The notes under the pieces are model-generated. The model did no database searches. It was given only the letters and a program-made list of their open reading frames with translations, and was not told the DNA's origin. A stretch of 64,000 nt of DNA from Thermoleptolyngbya sichuanensis A183. GTDB lineage: Bacteria; Cyanobacteriota; Cyanobacteriia; Elainellales; Elainellaceae. Location of the stretch: assembly GCF_013177315.1 (NCBI RefSeq), contig NZ_CP053661.1, positions 5,022,001 to 5,086,000 of the forward strand. Direction: 5' to 3'. This document shows positions 53,322 through 62,061 of this stretch, piece by piece. Numbering within the stretch: the stretch's first letter is position 1; each line of letters starts with the position of its first letter. Both the position numbers and the translations under genes were made by a program.

Positions 53322-55028
53322 ATGCAGCGCTCGATACCCCGCTCAACCCCCCGACTCGCACAATTCTGGACCCTCAAAACCCAGTGGCTCTGGGCGATCG
53401 CCCTCTGCACGCTGATTGCCATCCTGTCGGGTCTGAACTTTTCGGCATACTATTCGCCCAGTCTTAACTCTGATCAGGCAATCCATGTGCTGATGGCAGA
53501 GGATCTGCAACTGCCCGCCGATTTTTACTACTGGGGACAAGATCGCCTCGGCAGCCTGGAACCTATCCTGGCGCACGGTTTGCTGACCCTGCTGCCGCTG
53601 CGCCCGGTAGTGGCGATTTCAATCGTTCAGTATGCGATTTTGATCGCGGGCTTTTGGATGTTTGCCCGATTCTTCAAACAGCCACTCATCAGCATCATCC
53701 TGGCGCTGGTCTGGTTTTTGCCGCTCGACTCTTTTGTCGAATTGGTGCTGCCCGCCCATCCCTACAGGGCGCAGTTTCTGATGGTTGGCGCTGCGCTGCT
53801 GTTGGGCCGCCAGTTGCTAACCAAGTCCAGACCCGGCGAAGCATTAAATCATCCGTTGACCCTGGCGGCGATCGCCCTCTGCGCGTTTCTGGCGATTTGG
53901 ATTTCCGACTTTTCAGCGCTGATCTTTTTTTGTCTGGCCGTTGTGCTGGTGCTGATCCGGCTGGGCGATCGCCCCACATCTGCTGACCAAACTGCTAGCC
54001 AAACTGCTGACCAAACTGCTAACCAAACCTTCTGGCAGCGTATGGGGCTATCCCGGCTCGACCTGCTGGCCTTGGGGCTGACTTCGCTGGCCGGCATTGG
54101 GTTTATCGCCTTTGCCAAGAGTCAGGCAATGCGCCGCAATGAGAACTATGGCACCCTGAGCAGTCCCGACCAGATCTGGGCCGCCACAACGCACCTGGCG
54201 ATCGCCGCCTGGGAAACCCTTACCTTTCAGCACGGGCCGCTGCTGGGGGTTCATGCCGTTCTGGTGTTGGGCAGCGTGGCAACGATGGGGTACCTGTGGA
54301 TGAAGGGGCGATCGCACGCCCTCCGACTCTCGCCCTGGTTCTCCTACTTCCTTGCTGCCGCAGTTCTCAGCTTTGCCGCGCTCCTCTGCCTCGCCTGGGT
54401 CTATCACAATCGCGTCAGCCTGCGATATTTTGTGCCCGTCTATCTGCTGCTGTGGCTAGCAGCGCTCAGTTTTTTGCAGCCCCTCAGCGGCCCCTGGTTT
54501 CGCCGCTTGGGGCTGCTGCTGCTGGGCACGGCGCTGGTATCCAGCCTAACGCTGCCAAACGTGCTGTCATTCAAGCGCCCGCCCTCCACCATCGCTCGCC
54601 TACAGCCACTTCAGACGCTTGCACCCGCCGCCTTTATCGCCCAGCCTGGGGGGCCTTATCTGTTTTGCGCGGTTGACCCCGCAAACCTGGACTGTACTCC
54701 CGCAAGTGTCAACTGGAAAGCCGCCTGCGATGCAGACTCCCCGCTCAGCAATTCTCAGGAGCGATTGACCAGAATTTCCCGTCCCCGCTGTCCCCGCTGC
54801 ACTCGGCGTGCCCTCGCTGCACCGACGATTTATGCAGTCAAGGGAAAGTGGCTGGAGGCGGTGAGCGCTGCCGACGATCCATTTCCCAGGGAAATGCAGC
54901 AGTTTGGACTGTGTTTGGTGAAAGTCGGCGAGCCGATTCAGGTGAGTAAATATTTGATGGCTCCCTATAGGCTCAAAACGCCCAAGCTCAAAACGCCCAA
55001 GCTCAAAACGCCCGCGCCGTCTCCTTAA
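53322..55028 (+). CDS. Multi-pass membrane protein, GT-C-glycosyltransferase-like
   Basis: A 568-residue membrane protein with ten or more hydrophobic helices and a C-terminal soluble part. The ATG at 53322 is preferred over a TTG at 53286. After the first helix comes a loop, NSDQAIHVLMAEDL, reminiscent of the acidic DxD/ExD-type loop of GT-C enzymes that use lipid-linked sugars; this is only a resemblance. A Thr/Gln/Ala/Asp repeat (TADQTASQTADQTANQT) and a C-terminal LKTPK repeat are encoded by short tandem DNA repeats. The soluble end contains six or more Cys in CRPRCTRR-like spacing. It neighbours a methyltransferase and a polyprenol-sugar synthase-like gene, suggesting cell-surface glycan or lipid modification. 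Confidence 0.65.
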   Translation: MQRSIPRSTPRLAQFWTLKTQWLWAIALCTLIAILSGLNFSAYYSPSLNSDQAIHVLMAEDLQLPADFYYWGQDRLGSLEPILAHGLLTLLPLRPVVAISIVQYAILIAGFWMFARFFKQPLISIILALVWFLPLDSFVELVLPAHPYRAQFLMVGAALLLGRQLLTKSRPGEALNHPLTLAAIALCAFLAIWISDFSALIFFCLAVVLVLIRLGDRPTSADQTASQTADQTANQTFWQRMGLSRLDLLALGLTSLAGIGFIAFAKSQAMRRNENYGTLSSPDQIWAATTHLAIAAWETLTFQHGPLLGVHAVLVLGSVATMGYLWMKGRSHALRLSPWFSYFLAAAVLSFAALLCLAWVYHNRVSLRYFVPVYLLLWLAALSFLQPLSGPWFRRLGLLLLGTALVSSLTLPNVLSFKRPPSTIARLQPLQTLAPAAFIAQPGGPYLFCAVDPANLDCTPASVNWKAACDADSPLSNSQERLTRISRPRCPRCTRRALAAPTIYAVKGKWLEAVSAADDPFPREMQQFGLCLVKVGEPIQVSKYLMAPYRLKTPKLKTPKLKTPAPSP

Positions 55029-55096
55029 GGGATGAAGGGGCAGTTGGAGGGTTGCCAGGGCTTGTGCGTATGGTTTGAGACACTGACTGAGCCAAA

Positions 55097-55789
55097 TCAA
55101 CGGCGAACGGCGAACAGCGACAGGTTCGACACCCAGCCCAGCAGCCGGGTCGGGCGATAGTAGAGCGTCAGGTCGGGCGGGAACAGTTGCTTAAACTCCG
55201 AGAGCGTCAGCAGGTTGAGGTTGGCTTCTTTTGCCCAAAAATCGTGTCCCAAAAGCCGCAAAATTCGCCGAAACCAGCGGGCCGGCAGCCAGTGAATCAG
55301 CGGCAAGATGGTGTGAAATTCCACCGGATACCAGCGGTTGGGCGTGGCGATATAGACTTGTTTTCCGACGCGGCAGAGTTCCTGAACGAAGGCTCGCTGC
55401 TGTGCCCGACTGCCGACGTGTTCAATGACGGCAAAGCTCACCACCAGGTCAAAGCTCTGATCGGCAAAGGGCAAATCTAGGGCGTTTGCCTGGACAAACT
55501 TTAGGCCCGGAAACTCCTGTTCAAGGAAGGATGCATCCTCTAGCCCAACGGCGGTGATGCGGTCTGGATAGGGATAGGCCTTTTCAAAAAAGTTGCAGTC
55601 TTCGCGGCGATCGAGCGTTACGCCGACATCGAGTACTGTAGTGTCGGGGGTGGGCCGGGCCAGATCGAGGAGCGATCGCACCATTCGCTTGCGGGCATAG
55701 AGCGACAGCTTGCTGACTAACCCCAGCAGATTGGGTTGAACGTAGCTGCTATTCTGCTCTGGGACAGATGCATGATTGAAGGAACTCAT
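55097..55789 (-). CDS. Class I SAM-dependent methyltransferase
   Basis: A 230-residue methyltransferase. The SAM-binding fold shows VLDVGVTLDRR (about 53-63; the Gly-rich loop is altered from the usual ExGxGxG), FVQANALDLPFADQSFDLVVSFAVIEHV, and an end with WFRRILRLLGHDFW. The AVIEHV motif after SFDLVV is characteristic of the Methyltransf_11/25 type. The altered Gly-loop and the helical tail suggest a substrate such as a lipid or glycan. It is convergent with the membrane protein at 53322 and lies downstream of the DPM1-like glycosyltransferase on the same strand. Confidence 0.82.
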   Translation of the reverse strand: MSSFNHASVPEQNSSYVQPNLLGLVSKLSLYARKRMVRSLLDLARPTPDTTVLDVGVTLDRREDCNFFEKAYPYPDRITAVGLEDASFLEQEFPGLKFVQANALDLPFADQSFDLVVSFAVIEHVGSRAQQRAFVQELCRVGKQVYIATPNRWYPVEFHTILPLIHWLPARWFRRILRLLGHDFWAKEANLNLLTLSEFKQLFPPDLTLYYRPTRLLGWVSNLSLFAVRR

Positions 55790-55866
55790 CTACTCCACCG
55801 GGATTATCTTCTAAAGACAGGCTTTAGACAGGCTGTGAGAGAGGCTTGAATGCAGCACGTCTGGGT

Positions 55867-56982
55867 TTAGTTCGGCGGCTGTCGCAGAGGAGGCGATGAC
55901 CCTGGCCCGGCCACCTCGCGCACTCGGTAGATGGGTCGTCCTTGGGACTCATGGTAAGTTCGCATCAGCAGCTCTGCCAGCAGCCCAAAGCAAAACAACT
56001 GCACCCCAGCCAAGAAAAGAACAACCGCGAGGATCAGCAGGGGGCGATCGCCAATGTCTTGCCCCCGCACAAACTTGAGAAAGCCCAGATACAGTCCCAC
56101 AAGCGTGCTGGTACCCATCAACACCAGCCCCCACAGCCCAAACACATGCATCGGGCGGGTCAGAAACTTTTTCATGAAGGCAATGGTGAACAGATCCATC
56201 ACCACGCGAACCGTGCGCCCCAGCCCATACTTACTCTTGCCAAACTGGCGGGCATGATGACGCACGGGCACTTCAGTAATTCGCGCCCCTTCGATGTAGG
56301 CAAGGGCAGGCAAAAAGCGGTGCAGTTCGCCGTAGAGGTTCATGTCTTCCACCACCTCTGTCCGATAGGCTTTGAGGGAACAGCCGTAGTCATGCAGCTT
56401 TACGCCCGTGACGGAGCCGATCAGCGCGTTGGCTATTTTAGACGGCAGCAGCCGGGTCAGCGCTGCGTCCTGCCGATGTTTGCGCCAGCCGCTTACCAGG
56501 TCATAGCCCTCGTTGAGCTTGGCCACGAGCATGGGAATATCGGCCGGGTCGTTTTGCAAGTCGCCATCCAGCGTCACGATCACCGCGCCCCGCGCATGGT
56601 TAAAGCCCGCGGCCATGGCGGCTGTCTGGCCATAATTTCGCCGCAGCAGCACGGCCCGCAAGTCGGTGCGCTGTTGTGCTAGTTGCTTCAGCAGGGCAGT
56701 GGAGCCGTCTTTGGAGCCGTCATCAACGCAGACGATTTCGTAGTCCATCCCGCTGGCTTGGAGCGTGGAGGCGATCGCCTCGATCAGCCGGGGCAGGCTC
56801 TCCACTTCGTTGTAAATCGGCACCACCACCGAGAGGGCTGGTGCAGCGGTATGGCTCTCTGCCCCATTTAGCTGCTCCCTTAGCTGCCCCTCTAGTCGCC
56901 CCTCAACCGGATGCGTATCCACCGGATGCCCATCAACTGGATGCATCAATTTCGGATCTTGCGAAGAAAAAGAAGTCGTCAT
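55867..56982 (-). CDS. GtrB/DPM1-like polyprenyl-phosphate glycosyltransferase
   Basis: A 371-residue family 2 glycosyltransferase. The ATG at 56982 (GAGG just upstream) is chosen over a TTG twelve codons earlier. The catalytic domain has VPIYNEVESLPRL (55-67), VDDGSKDGS (86-94) and DGDLQNDP (139-146), followed by GWRKHRQDA and KLHDYGCSLKAY. Two C-terminal membrane helices (about 275-300 and 312-342) fit GtrB-type enzymes that move a sugar onto polyprenyl phosphate at the cytoplasmic face. The disordered head contains HPVDGHPVDTHPVEG, encoded by short repeats. It likely supplies lipid-linked sugar to a GT-C enzyme such as the neighbouring membrane protein. Confidence 0.88.
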   Translation of the reverse strand: MTTSFSSQDPKLMHPVDGHPVDTHPVEGRLEGQLREQLNGAESHTAAPALSVVVPIYNEVESLPRLIEAIASTLQASGMDYEIVCVDDGSKDGSTALLKQLAQQRTDLRAVLLRRNYGQTAAMAAGFNHARGAVIVTLDGDLQNDPADIPMLVAKLNEGYDLVSGWRKHRQDAALTRLLPSKIANALIGSVTGVKLHDYGCSLKAYRTEVVEDMNLYGELHRFLPALAYIEGARITEVPVRHHARQFGKSKYGLGRTVRVVMDLFTIAFMKKFLTRPMHVFGLWGLVLMGTSTLVGLYLGFLKFVRGQDIGDRPLLILAVVLFLAGVQLFCFGLLAELLMRTYHESQGRPIYRVREVAGPGSSPPLRQPPN

Positions 56983-57105
56983 ACCACCTCGGGCATCCTG
57001 AAGGCAACCTGGCTGCAAGCCTAGACAATCTACCTAGACAACACGCCTAGACAAAAAGTTACGGAGTACGCTTTACAAAATACGCGACAAGGTACTCTGT
57101 GAAGA

Positions 57106-58701
57106 TTATTCAACACGATGGTCATTTGGGAAAGATGGTGTGCCAGCGTTGCGGACACGCACCACCTTGCTCAGCAGGTCAAACCAGAAAGATGACCCCA
57201 TTGAAATCGCAATTCCTGTAATCAGCCAGCCCAAAATCCGCTTGGGAATCGAAATAAACAGACTGGTATTGGGCGGAAACTGTTGCAAGCGGTTGCGCCG
57301 GTTCCAGCCGATGGGTAAAGGGATATCGTCCAGCACCGTATCGACCGCATCGCGAACGTCTGCCAGTTCTTGCTGAAGGTTGGGCGCTGCTGCGCTAGGT
57401 GAAATGGGCGTTGTATCCGGCGGCAATGCGCTGGGTTCCAGCGTGCCAAAACTGGACTCGCCAAAACTGGACTCGCCAAAACTGGGAGAATTTGGAATTG
57501 GCAATGGCTGTCCAGTGGTGGAGAAGGCTTCACGAAACCGGGTGGGCGCTTGGGGCGACTGGCTCAGGAGTTGGTTGGCGCTTTCGGACACCGCAGCCCG
57601 AATCGCCGAATCTCGCGACAGGCGATCGACCACAAGAAACGTGTCTGCATTGGTCGCCGCTGCCAGCAAAATGCCCAAAATAATCGCCACCCCTTTGGCA
57701 TTGCGTCTGTAAACGCCGGATGCTCGATCCATCGAACGGTTGAACCAGTTCTCTACTTCTTGCTCCAGTTTGCGTAGCCCGTCCTGGAGTCCGTCTGACC
57801 GCATTTGCGCCTGGTTTGCCAGGATGATCAGGTTTTGCTTGAGATGGGGAGGAAGCTGGCTGATGCGCGATCGCACCTGAATCACTGCATCCTCTAGCTC
57901 GGCAGGCAAATTGCTGCGATTGTTCAGGACAAGCGCCATCACCTCGCCAATGGTCGGCTCCAGTTTTTTCATTTGCACGGCCTGTTTCAGGTAGGGCAGC
58001 CGCCCCAGGATGATGTCTTGACAATGGTGGTTGTTCTTTAGGTACGCCTCGGTGCTGTCGATAAACAGGCGAATCTGCTCCGTCGCCAGATCCATACTTC
58101 GAGACAGCGAAATCCGGTTGCTGCGAAAGTCGTCGCGAATGTTTCGGAGTCGCTGCCGCAGCCCTTCAAATTCCGCTTCTAGAAGCGAGTCGTCGCCGAC
58201 GCTGTTGCGGAGCGATTTGAGGATATCTTCTACCAGCGCCAGCTTTTCTTCGCCCAATCGGCACATGGTGTAGTCGCTAATTTTTTGAGTCAGGCGTTCG
58301 ACATCCAACTGCTGGAGGAGCGCATCGGCAAACGTCTTGGATGGAATGTAGGAAGGGCCGCTGAACTGGTTGCCAAACACATTGCGAGCGCCCGTGACGC
58401 TGCGATAGAGCGCCCCGATATTGCGAGACACCCGGCGAAACAATCGGGGCAGGGTTCCTTTTGCTTCCTGGTTGAGCGATCGCATCAACGGGCTGCTGTA
58501 CAAATTGTCGATAAAGGTTTGATAAGTGCTGACTTCTTCTGCATTACCCGTGAGCAAAATCTCGATGGACTTTTTGAGATGGTCGGCCCGCCATTGCAGC
58601 AGCGTTGCGAGGAGTTCCTGAAGTTCTGAAGCCAGCAAACTGAGGATAAGAAATAGGAAAATAACCCCAAGCGTAATATCAAAAATGATCGGCAGACTCA
58701 T
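57106..58701 (-). CDS. Large membrane protein of unknown function
   Basis: A 531-residue protein; the ATG at 58701 is preferred over a GTG five codons upstream. An N-terminal helix (about 5-28) is followed by a long, coiled-coil-like helical region (ELQELLATLLQWRADHLKK to about 345), a second hydrophobic segment (about 340-360), a Ser/Pro/Phe-rich linker with SFGESSFGESSFG, and a C-terminal helix (ILGWLITGIAISMGSSFWFDLL). The last part, GSSFWFDLLSKVVRVRNAG, is a pattern I recall at the end of unnamed bacterial membrane proteins. The gene has no obvious partner. A structural or mechanosensing envelope role is possible, but nothing shows it. Confidence 0.65.
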   Translation of the reverse strand: MSLPIIFDITLGVIFLFLILSLLASELQELLATLLQWRADHLKKSIEILLTGNAEEVSTYQTFIDNLYSSPLMRSLNQEAKGTLPRLFRRVSRNIGALYRSVTGARNVFGNQFSGPSYIPSKTFADALLQQLDVERLTQKISDYTMCRLGEEKLALVEDILKSLRNSVGDDSLLEAEFEGLRQRLRNIRDDFRSNRISLSRSMDLATEQIRLFIDSTEAYLKNNHHCQDIILGRLPYLKQAVQMKKLEPTIGEVMALVLNNRSNLPAELEDAVIQVRSRISQLPPHLKQNLIILANQAQMRSDGLQDGLRKLEQEVENWFNRSMDRASGVYRRNAKGVAIILGILLAAATNADTFLVVDRLSRDSAIRAAVSESANQLLSQSPQAPTRFREAFSTTGQPLPIPNSPSFGESSFGESSFGTLEPSALPPDTTPISPSAAAPNLQQELADVRDAVDTVLDDIPLPIGWNRRNRLQQFPPNTSLFISIPKRILGWLITGIAISMGSSFWFDLLSKVVRVRNAGTPSFPNDHRVE

Positions 58702-58777
58702 CGCGCAACCCCTCACCCTGCCCCAATGGGCGATCGCTCTAAATTAAAAACCAAGCGTCTATCAAAAAGCCCCAACC

Positions 58778-58807
58778 AAAAGCGGGCCCCCAAAACCGGA
58801 AGCCCGC
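58778..58807 (-). terminator. Candidate terminator for the small zinc-ribbon gene
   Basis: On the minus strand, GCGGGC and GCCCGC pair around a 14-base loop (plus positions 58782-58787 and 58802-58807) and are followed by four T. It lies about 140 bases downstream of the stop of the gene at 58947. Confidence 0.45.
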
Positions 58808-58946
58808 CTATTAGTTTAATCGTAGTTTTTCGGCATGATACATCAAACTCGTCGCCGCCGCTGATAACGCGGACTGTGGTGCAGATAGTCATGCAGATTG
58901 CGACGCAGAATTACGACAGGCACAACGCAACATGACACAGATTGGG

Positions 58947-59138
58947 CTACACCGACTGAAGCACGCGGTTGGTTCGCAGGCTCAACGCCACAGGTGCAGC
59001 AAGCTGAACTTGCTGCCGCGCCTGAATTACATCTGCGAGGTTTGGCATTTCTTGCCAGCAGTGCGTACAAAACCAGTAGACACGATTGTGTCGCGCATGG
59101 CGCAACAAAGGCTCAGAGCAGCAAGGGCAAAGGTTCAT
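58947..59138 (-). CDS. Small zinc-ribbon protein, cyanobacterial
   Basis: A 63-residue protein. The N-terminal half is a compact four-cysteine zinc ribbon: CPCC at residues 4-7 and CTHC at 24-27, with LLRHARHN and VYWFC between them. The C-terminal half is helical (NLADVIQARQQVQLAAPVALSL). I recall closely similar small proteins (CPCCS...LLRHxRxNxxYWFCxxCxQEMP) across cyanobacteria with no known role. A regulatory or RNA-binding function would suit the fold. It stands apart at the edge of the AT-rich island. Confidence 0.8.
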   Translation of the reverse strand: MNLCPCCSEPLLRHARHNRVYWFCTHCWQEMPNLADVIQARQQVQLAAPVALSLRTNRVLQSV

Positions 59139-60423
59139 GGCTTTATAAGGAGCGCTTGATTATGAAGCGAGAAATACAGACAACGAGGAATGCAGGATTC
59201 AGATCTGCCTGAAGAAGCTATCCGAGTAAGTTTCTTTAGCTCTCGCCGAGCATTACTTCAATCGGTTAGGTCGATAAAGAAATGCGTCTAATGCGTCTAA
59301 ATATGTGTTATGTGTTTAACGGCATGTTTCTAAAACCTTCTCTTTAAGTCTAGCGTTCAACAAAAACCTGAAAAGTTTCTAGAGGAACACGATCGAATTT
59401 TCAGAGGTCGTCCCTGAGGAAGATTCTAAAGAACACGAATTACTGCCCTCTCTAGCCGAACCCCAGCAGTCCAAGACTCACAAGCTTAGTCTTGCGTTCT
59501 TAATTTCGCAGTCTTAGTCAGAAAAATTTGACTTCCTAGACTTGAACTATTCCAGAATCAGACTATTTCCAATGAAGATGAAAAAGGATAAGAAAGGATG
59601 AAGGATAGAAGTTTTTCAGAATGACTCGACTTAGCTGGCCGATAGAAGGCTAGTTGATAGACGGCTGATTGACAGATAAAAATACGGTTTAGTTCAATCG
59701 AGATCAATCTCACAATTAACCAAAGAGTCAACCAAAGAATCAATCACGCAAGATAATGCTTAGTCTTGTCCTCCACTTATCATTGTTGAACATAATTAAT
59801 GGACGTGCAAGACTTCTAAAGAAAATGTTACAAGCTTCGTCGTGAGAGTTTACGCTTTGAACATCAATTAATTTGCTTCTTGATTTGCTTCTGTCAAGGC
59901 GAGATTTAAATATTTTGTATAGAGTTTGGAGTGTCTGCTCTCTGCGCTGTGACTAAAATCTGGCATTTGCAAGTCATAGGCAAAAATAGATTGCTCAGGC
60001 GATAAAATTTGTATCATTTAAGACGCAAAACTGGTATCGAGTTGTACGAATTAACAGTCAGGTGATCTCTGCGATTTGTTAGAAATTGCATCCAGAATTT
60101 GCGGATGCTGATGCTGCTCTGGCCGTGCCCGCAGGATGGCGTAACGCTTTATTTCAGAAACACTGTTTTTCCTGTCATATCCTGAATGTTGTGCTATGCA
60201 AAAATAATGATTGTGCTAAGCACAGATACAGAATTTCCGCAAAAGTAGAACGTATCCCTTTGAACTCATCGGGTTGCATCCTGATTTTGCGCGTTGAGTT
60301 TTGCGCGTTGAATTTTGCGTTTGGAGAAACTCGCGCTACTCTGAAAAGCCAGAATGTGGATTCAACGGACGCTACCAGGACTCTACAAAGATTAGGAAAG
60401 ATTAGGAAAGATCAGGACTGCAC
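59139..60423. other. AT-rich, HIP1-free region without recognised genes
   Basis: About 1.28 kb with visibly lower GC than the rest of the window and no GCGATCGC site (none between 58737 and 60718). Short ORFs of 61 (minus, 59558-59743) and 113 codons (plus, 60086-60427) have no protein-like features. Small repeats occur: a 14-base TTTTGCGCGTTGAG unit (60285-60326) and a 10-base AAAGATTAGG unit (60387-60416) beside the next start codon. I saw no tRNA or known RNA motif. It may contain promoters, small RNAs or decayed foreign DNA. Confidence 0.55.
60387..60416. repeat. 10-bp tandem repeat carrying a ribosome binding site
   Basis: Three copies of AAAGATTAGG (last one AAAGATCAGG). The final AGG lies seven bases before the ATG at 60424, so the repeat supplies the likely ribosome binding site. 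Confidence 0.75.
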
Positions 60424-61596
60424 ATGACAACGTATGACTGGATTGTGGTTGGGGGCGGGGTTGCTGGATCGGCACTGGCCTACGAGTTAGTCAAACTGGG
60501 GAGTTCTGTGCTGCTGCTAGAGCAGTTTGCTGCGCCCAAGAATGGAACACGCTATAGCTATGGTGGGATTGCCTACTGGTCGGGTAATACTCCCCTGGCT
60601 CAGCAGCTTTGCCAGGAAGGAATTGAGATTCATCGCCAGTTGTCGGACGAGCTGGAGGGAGACACGCAGTTTCGTGAACTAGACCTGGTGCTGGTGATCG
60701 AGCCAGGGGAAGATGTGGGGGCGATCGCCCAGTCCTATCGCTCGTGCTGGATTCCGCCGCAGCCCATCAGCGTAGAATTTGCCTGCGAACTGGAGCCACT
60801 GCTGAACCCGGCGGCTTTGGGTGGGGCGCTGCACACCACGCACGGCCACGTCAGCCCTGAAGCAACAACCCTGGCCTATCAGCAGGCATTTCGGCGGCTA
60901 GGCGGCGAGATGCGGCTGGCGCAGGTGACGGGTTTTGTGCGGGAGGGCGATCGCACGACGGGCATCACAACCCCAACAGGAACGCTGAGCGCGACCGGAG
61001 TCATTGTCAGCGCGGGGGGATGGAGTCGCATCCTACTGCGGCAGGCGGGGCTGTCTGTGCGGATCTACTTTTCTCAGGCAGAGCTAATTGAAACACCGCC
61101 AAATACGCCGACTCAGACGCACACGCTGATTATGCCTGCTGCGCTAAAACGCTTTGAGCAGGAGGCCGCGGCCGGTGCAGCAGATGCGCGGTGGAATCAG
61201 CCCAATCAGGAAGTCGTGCCGCCCATTCTGGACGAGGGCGTGATCCAGTTCAAAGACGGGCGGATTCGGATTGGTCAGGTGACGCGCATGATTAGCAGCT
61301 TGGAGCCGGAGGTTGATGCGGCGGCCAGCGAGTCTGCGCTACGCCAGGCCGTGGGGCGGTTCTTGCCCAGCCTCAAGGAGGTTCCGGGAACCTGGAGTCG
61401 CTGTCCTGTGGCGTTTAGTGGCGATCGCCTGCCGCTGGTGGGGCCGGTTCCCGGTGCGGAGGGGATGCATCTTTTCTCTGGGTTTAGCAATCCCTTTGCG
61501 ATCATGCCGCCCCTGGCCCGCCGCTATGCCCGCCACCTGGTGGAACAGCCCGATCCACTGCTGGAGGGTCTGAGTCCGGGACGGTTTGGAACGTAG
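60424..61596 (+). CDS. FAD-dependent oxidoreductase (DAO family)
   Basis: A 390-residue flavoenzyme of the D-amino-acid-oxidase/glycine-oxidase group. The FAD-binding motif is VVGGGVAGSALAYEL (7-21), followed by VLLLEQF (the acidic end of the second strand). A GVIVSAGGWSRILLRQAG segment in the middle and DRLPLVGPVPGAEGMHLFSGFSNPF near the C-terminus are typical of the family. It oxidises an amine or amino-acid-like substrate and passes electrons to O2 or a quinone; the exact substrate is not predictable. The gene follows an AT-rich island but is itself GC-rich, like its other neighbours. Confidence 0.85.
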   Translation: MTTYDWIVVGGGVAGSALAYELVKLGSSVLLLEQFAAPKNGTRYSYGGIAYWSGNTPLAQQLCQEGIEIHRQLSDELEGDTQFRELDLVLVIEPGEDVGAIAQSYRSCWIPPQPISVEFACELEPLLNPAALGGALHTTHGHVSPEATTLAYQQAFRRLGGEMRLAQVTGFVREGDRTTGITTPTGTLSATGVIVSAGGWSRILLRQAGLSVRIYFSQAELIETPPNTPTQTHTLIMPAALKRFEQEAAAGAADARWNQPNQEVVPPILDEGVIQFKDGRIRIGQVTRMISSLEPEVDAAASESALRQAVGRFLPSLKEVPGTWSRCPVAFSGDRLPLVGPVPGAEGMHLFSGFSNPFAIMPPLARRYARHLVEQPDPLLEGLSPGRFGT

Positions 61597-61631
61597 CGTA
61601 GGTTCTTGATTTTGGATATGCGGCTTTGGAA

Positions 61632-61771
61632 GGATGTATCCCAGTGATGCAAATTCGCCCTCATCCCCCGACCCCTTCTCCCGTTTTGGGAGAAGGGGAG
61701 CCGGATTCAAAGTCCCTCTCCCGCTCTGAGAGAGGAATTTAGGGTGAGGGTTCCCAAAGTGGGATGTACCC
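61632..61771. repeat. REP-like palindromic element, copy c
   Basis: Contains CGCCCTCATCCCCCGACCCC, CTTCTCCCGTTTTGGGAGAAG, CCCTCTCCCGCTCTGAGAG and TGAGGGTT, with an outer ATCCCA/TGGGAT pair. It is the same family as the copies at 8493-8634 and 15445-15569, in opposite orientation to the latter. Confidence 0.75.
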
Positions 61772-61814
61772 GTTTGGAAAGCCAGCAACGGAGTGCTAAC
61801 AAACCACCAACAAA

Positions 61815-61839
61815 AAAGCCACCCTTGCGGCGTGGCTTT
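61815..61839 (-). terminator. Candidate hairpin terminator
   Basis: AAAGCCAC (61815-61822) pairs with GTGGCTTT (61832-61839). On the minus strand it is followed by a run of six T, which suits transcripts from the AllA-like gene; on the plus strand only three T follow. Confidence 0.45.
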
Positions 61840-62023
61840 GAGGAGCATATTCAGGAGGTTTATAGACGTTCTGGCTAGGCGAGGAGCTTGGTTGTTAGCT
61901 AGGTGTCTATACCGTCTAGTATGCGGGGTGCAACCCTTCCAGCCAGTGACATGGGCAAACCCGACTGGGTGATTGTGACAGGGCGATCGCGTGATTTACG
62001 TCACTGTGAACCGCAAATCACAC

Positions 62024-62058
62024 AATCGGAAATCCAAAATCGCAAATCCAAAATCGAG
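62024..62058. repeat. CCAAAAT short repeat tract
   Basis: Same family as at 101-137; it abuts the end of the AllA-like gene. Confidence 0.55.
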
Positions 62059-62061
62059 AAA

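Noticed and set aside
60086-60427. A 113-codon open frame before the FAD oxidoreductase
   Set aside because: Repeat-rich, no domain or conserved pattern, and overlaps the next gene's start.
61991-62004. GTGATTTACGTCAC, resembling a CRP-type site
   Set aside because: Outer bases do not match TGTGA-N6-TCACA, and the site is downstream of the AllA-like gene, not in a promoter.
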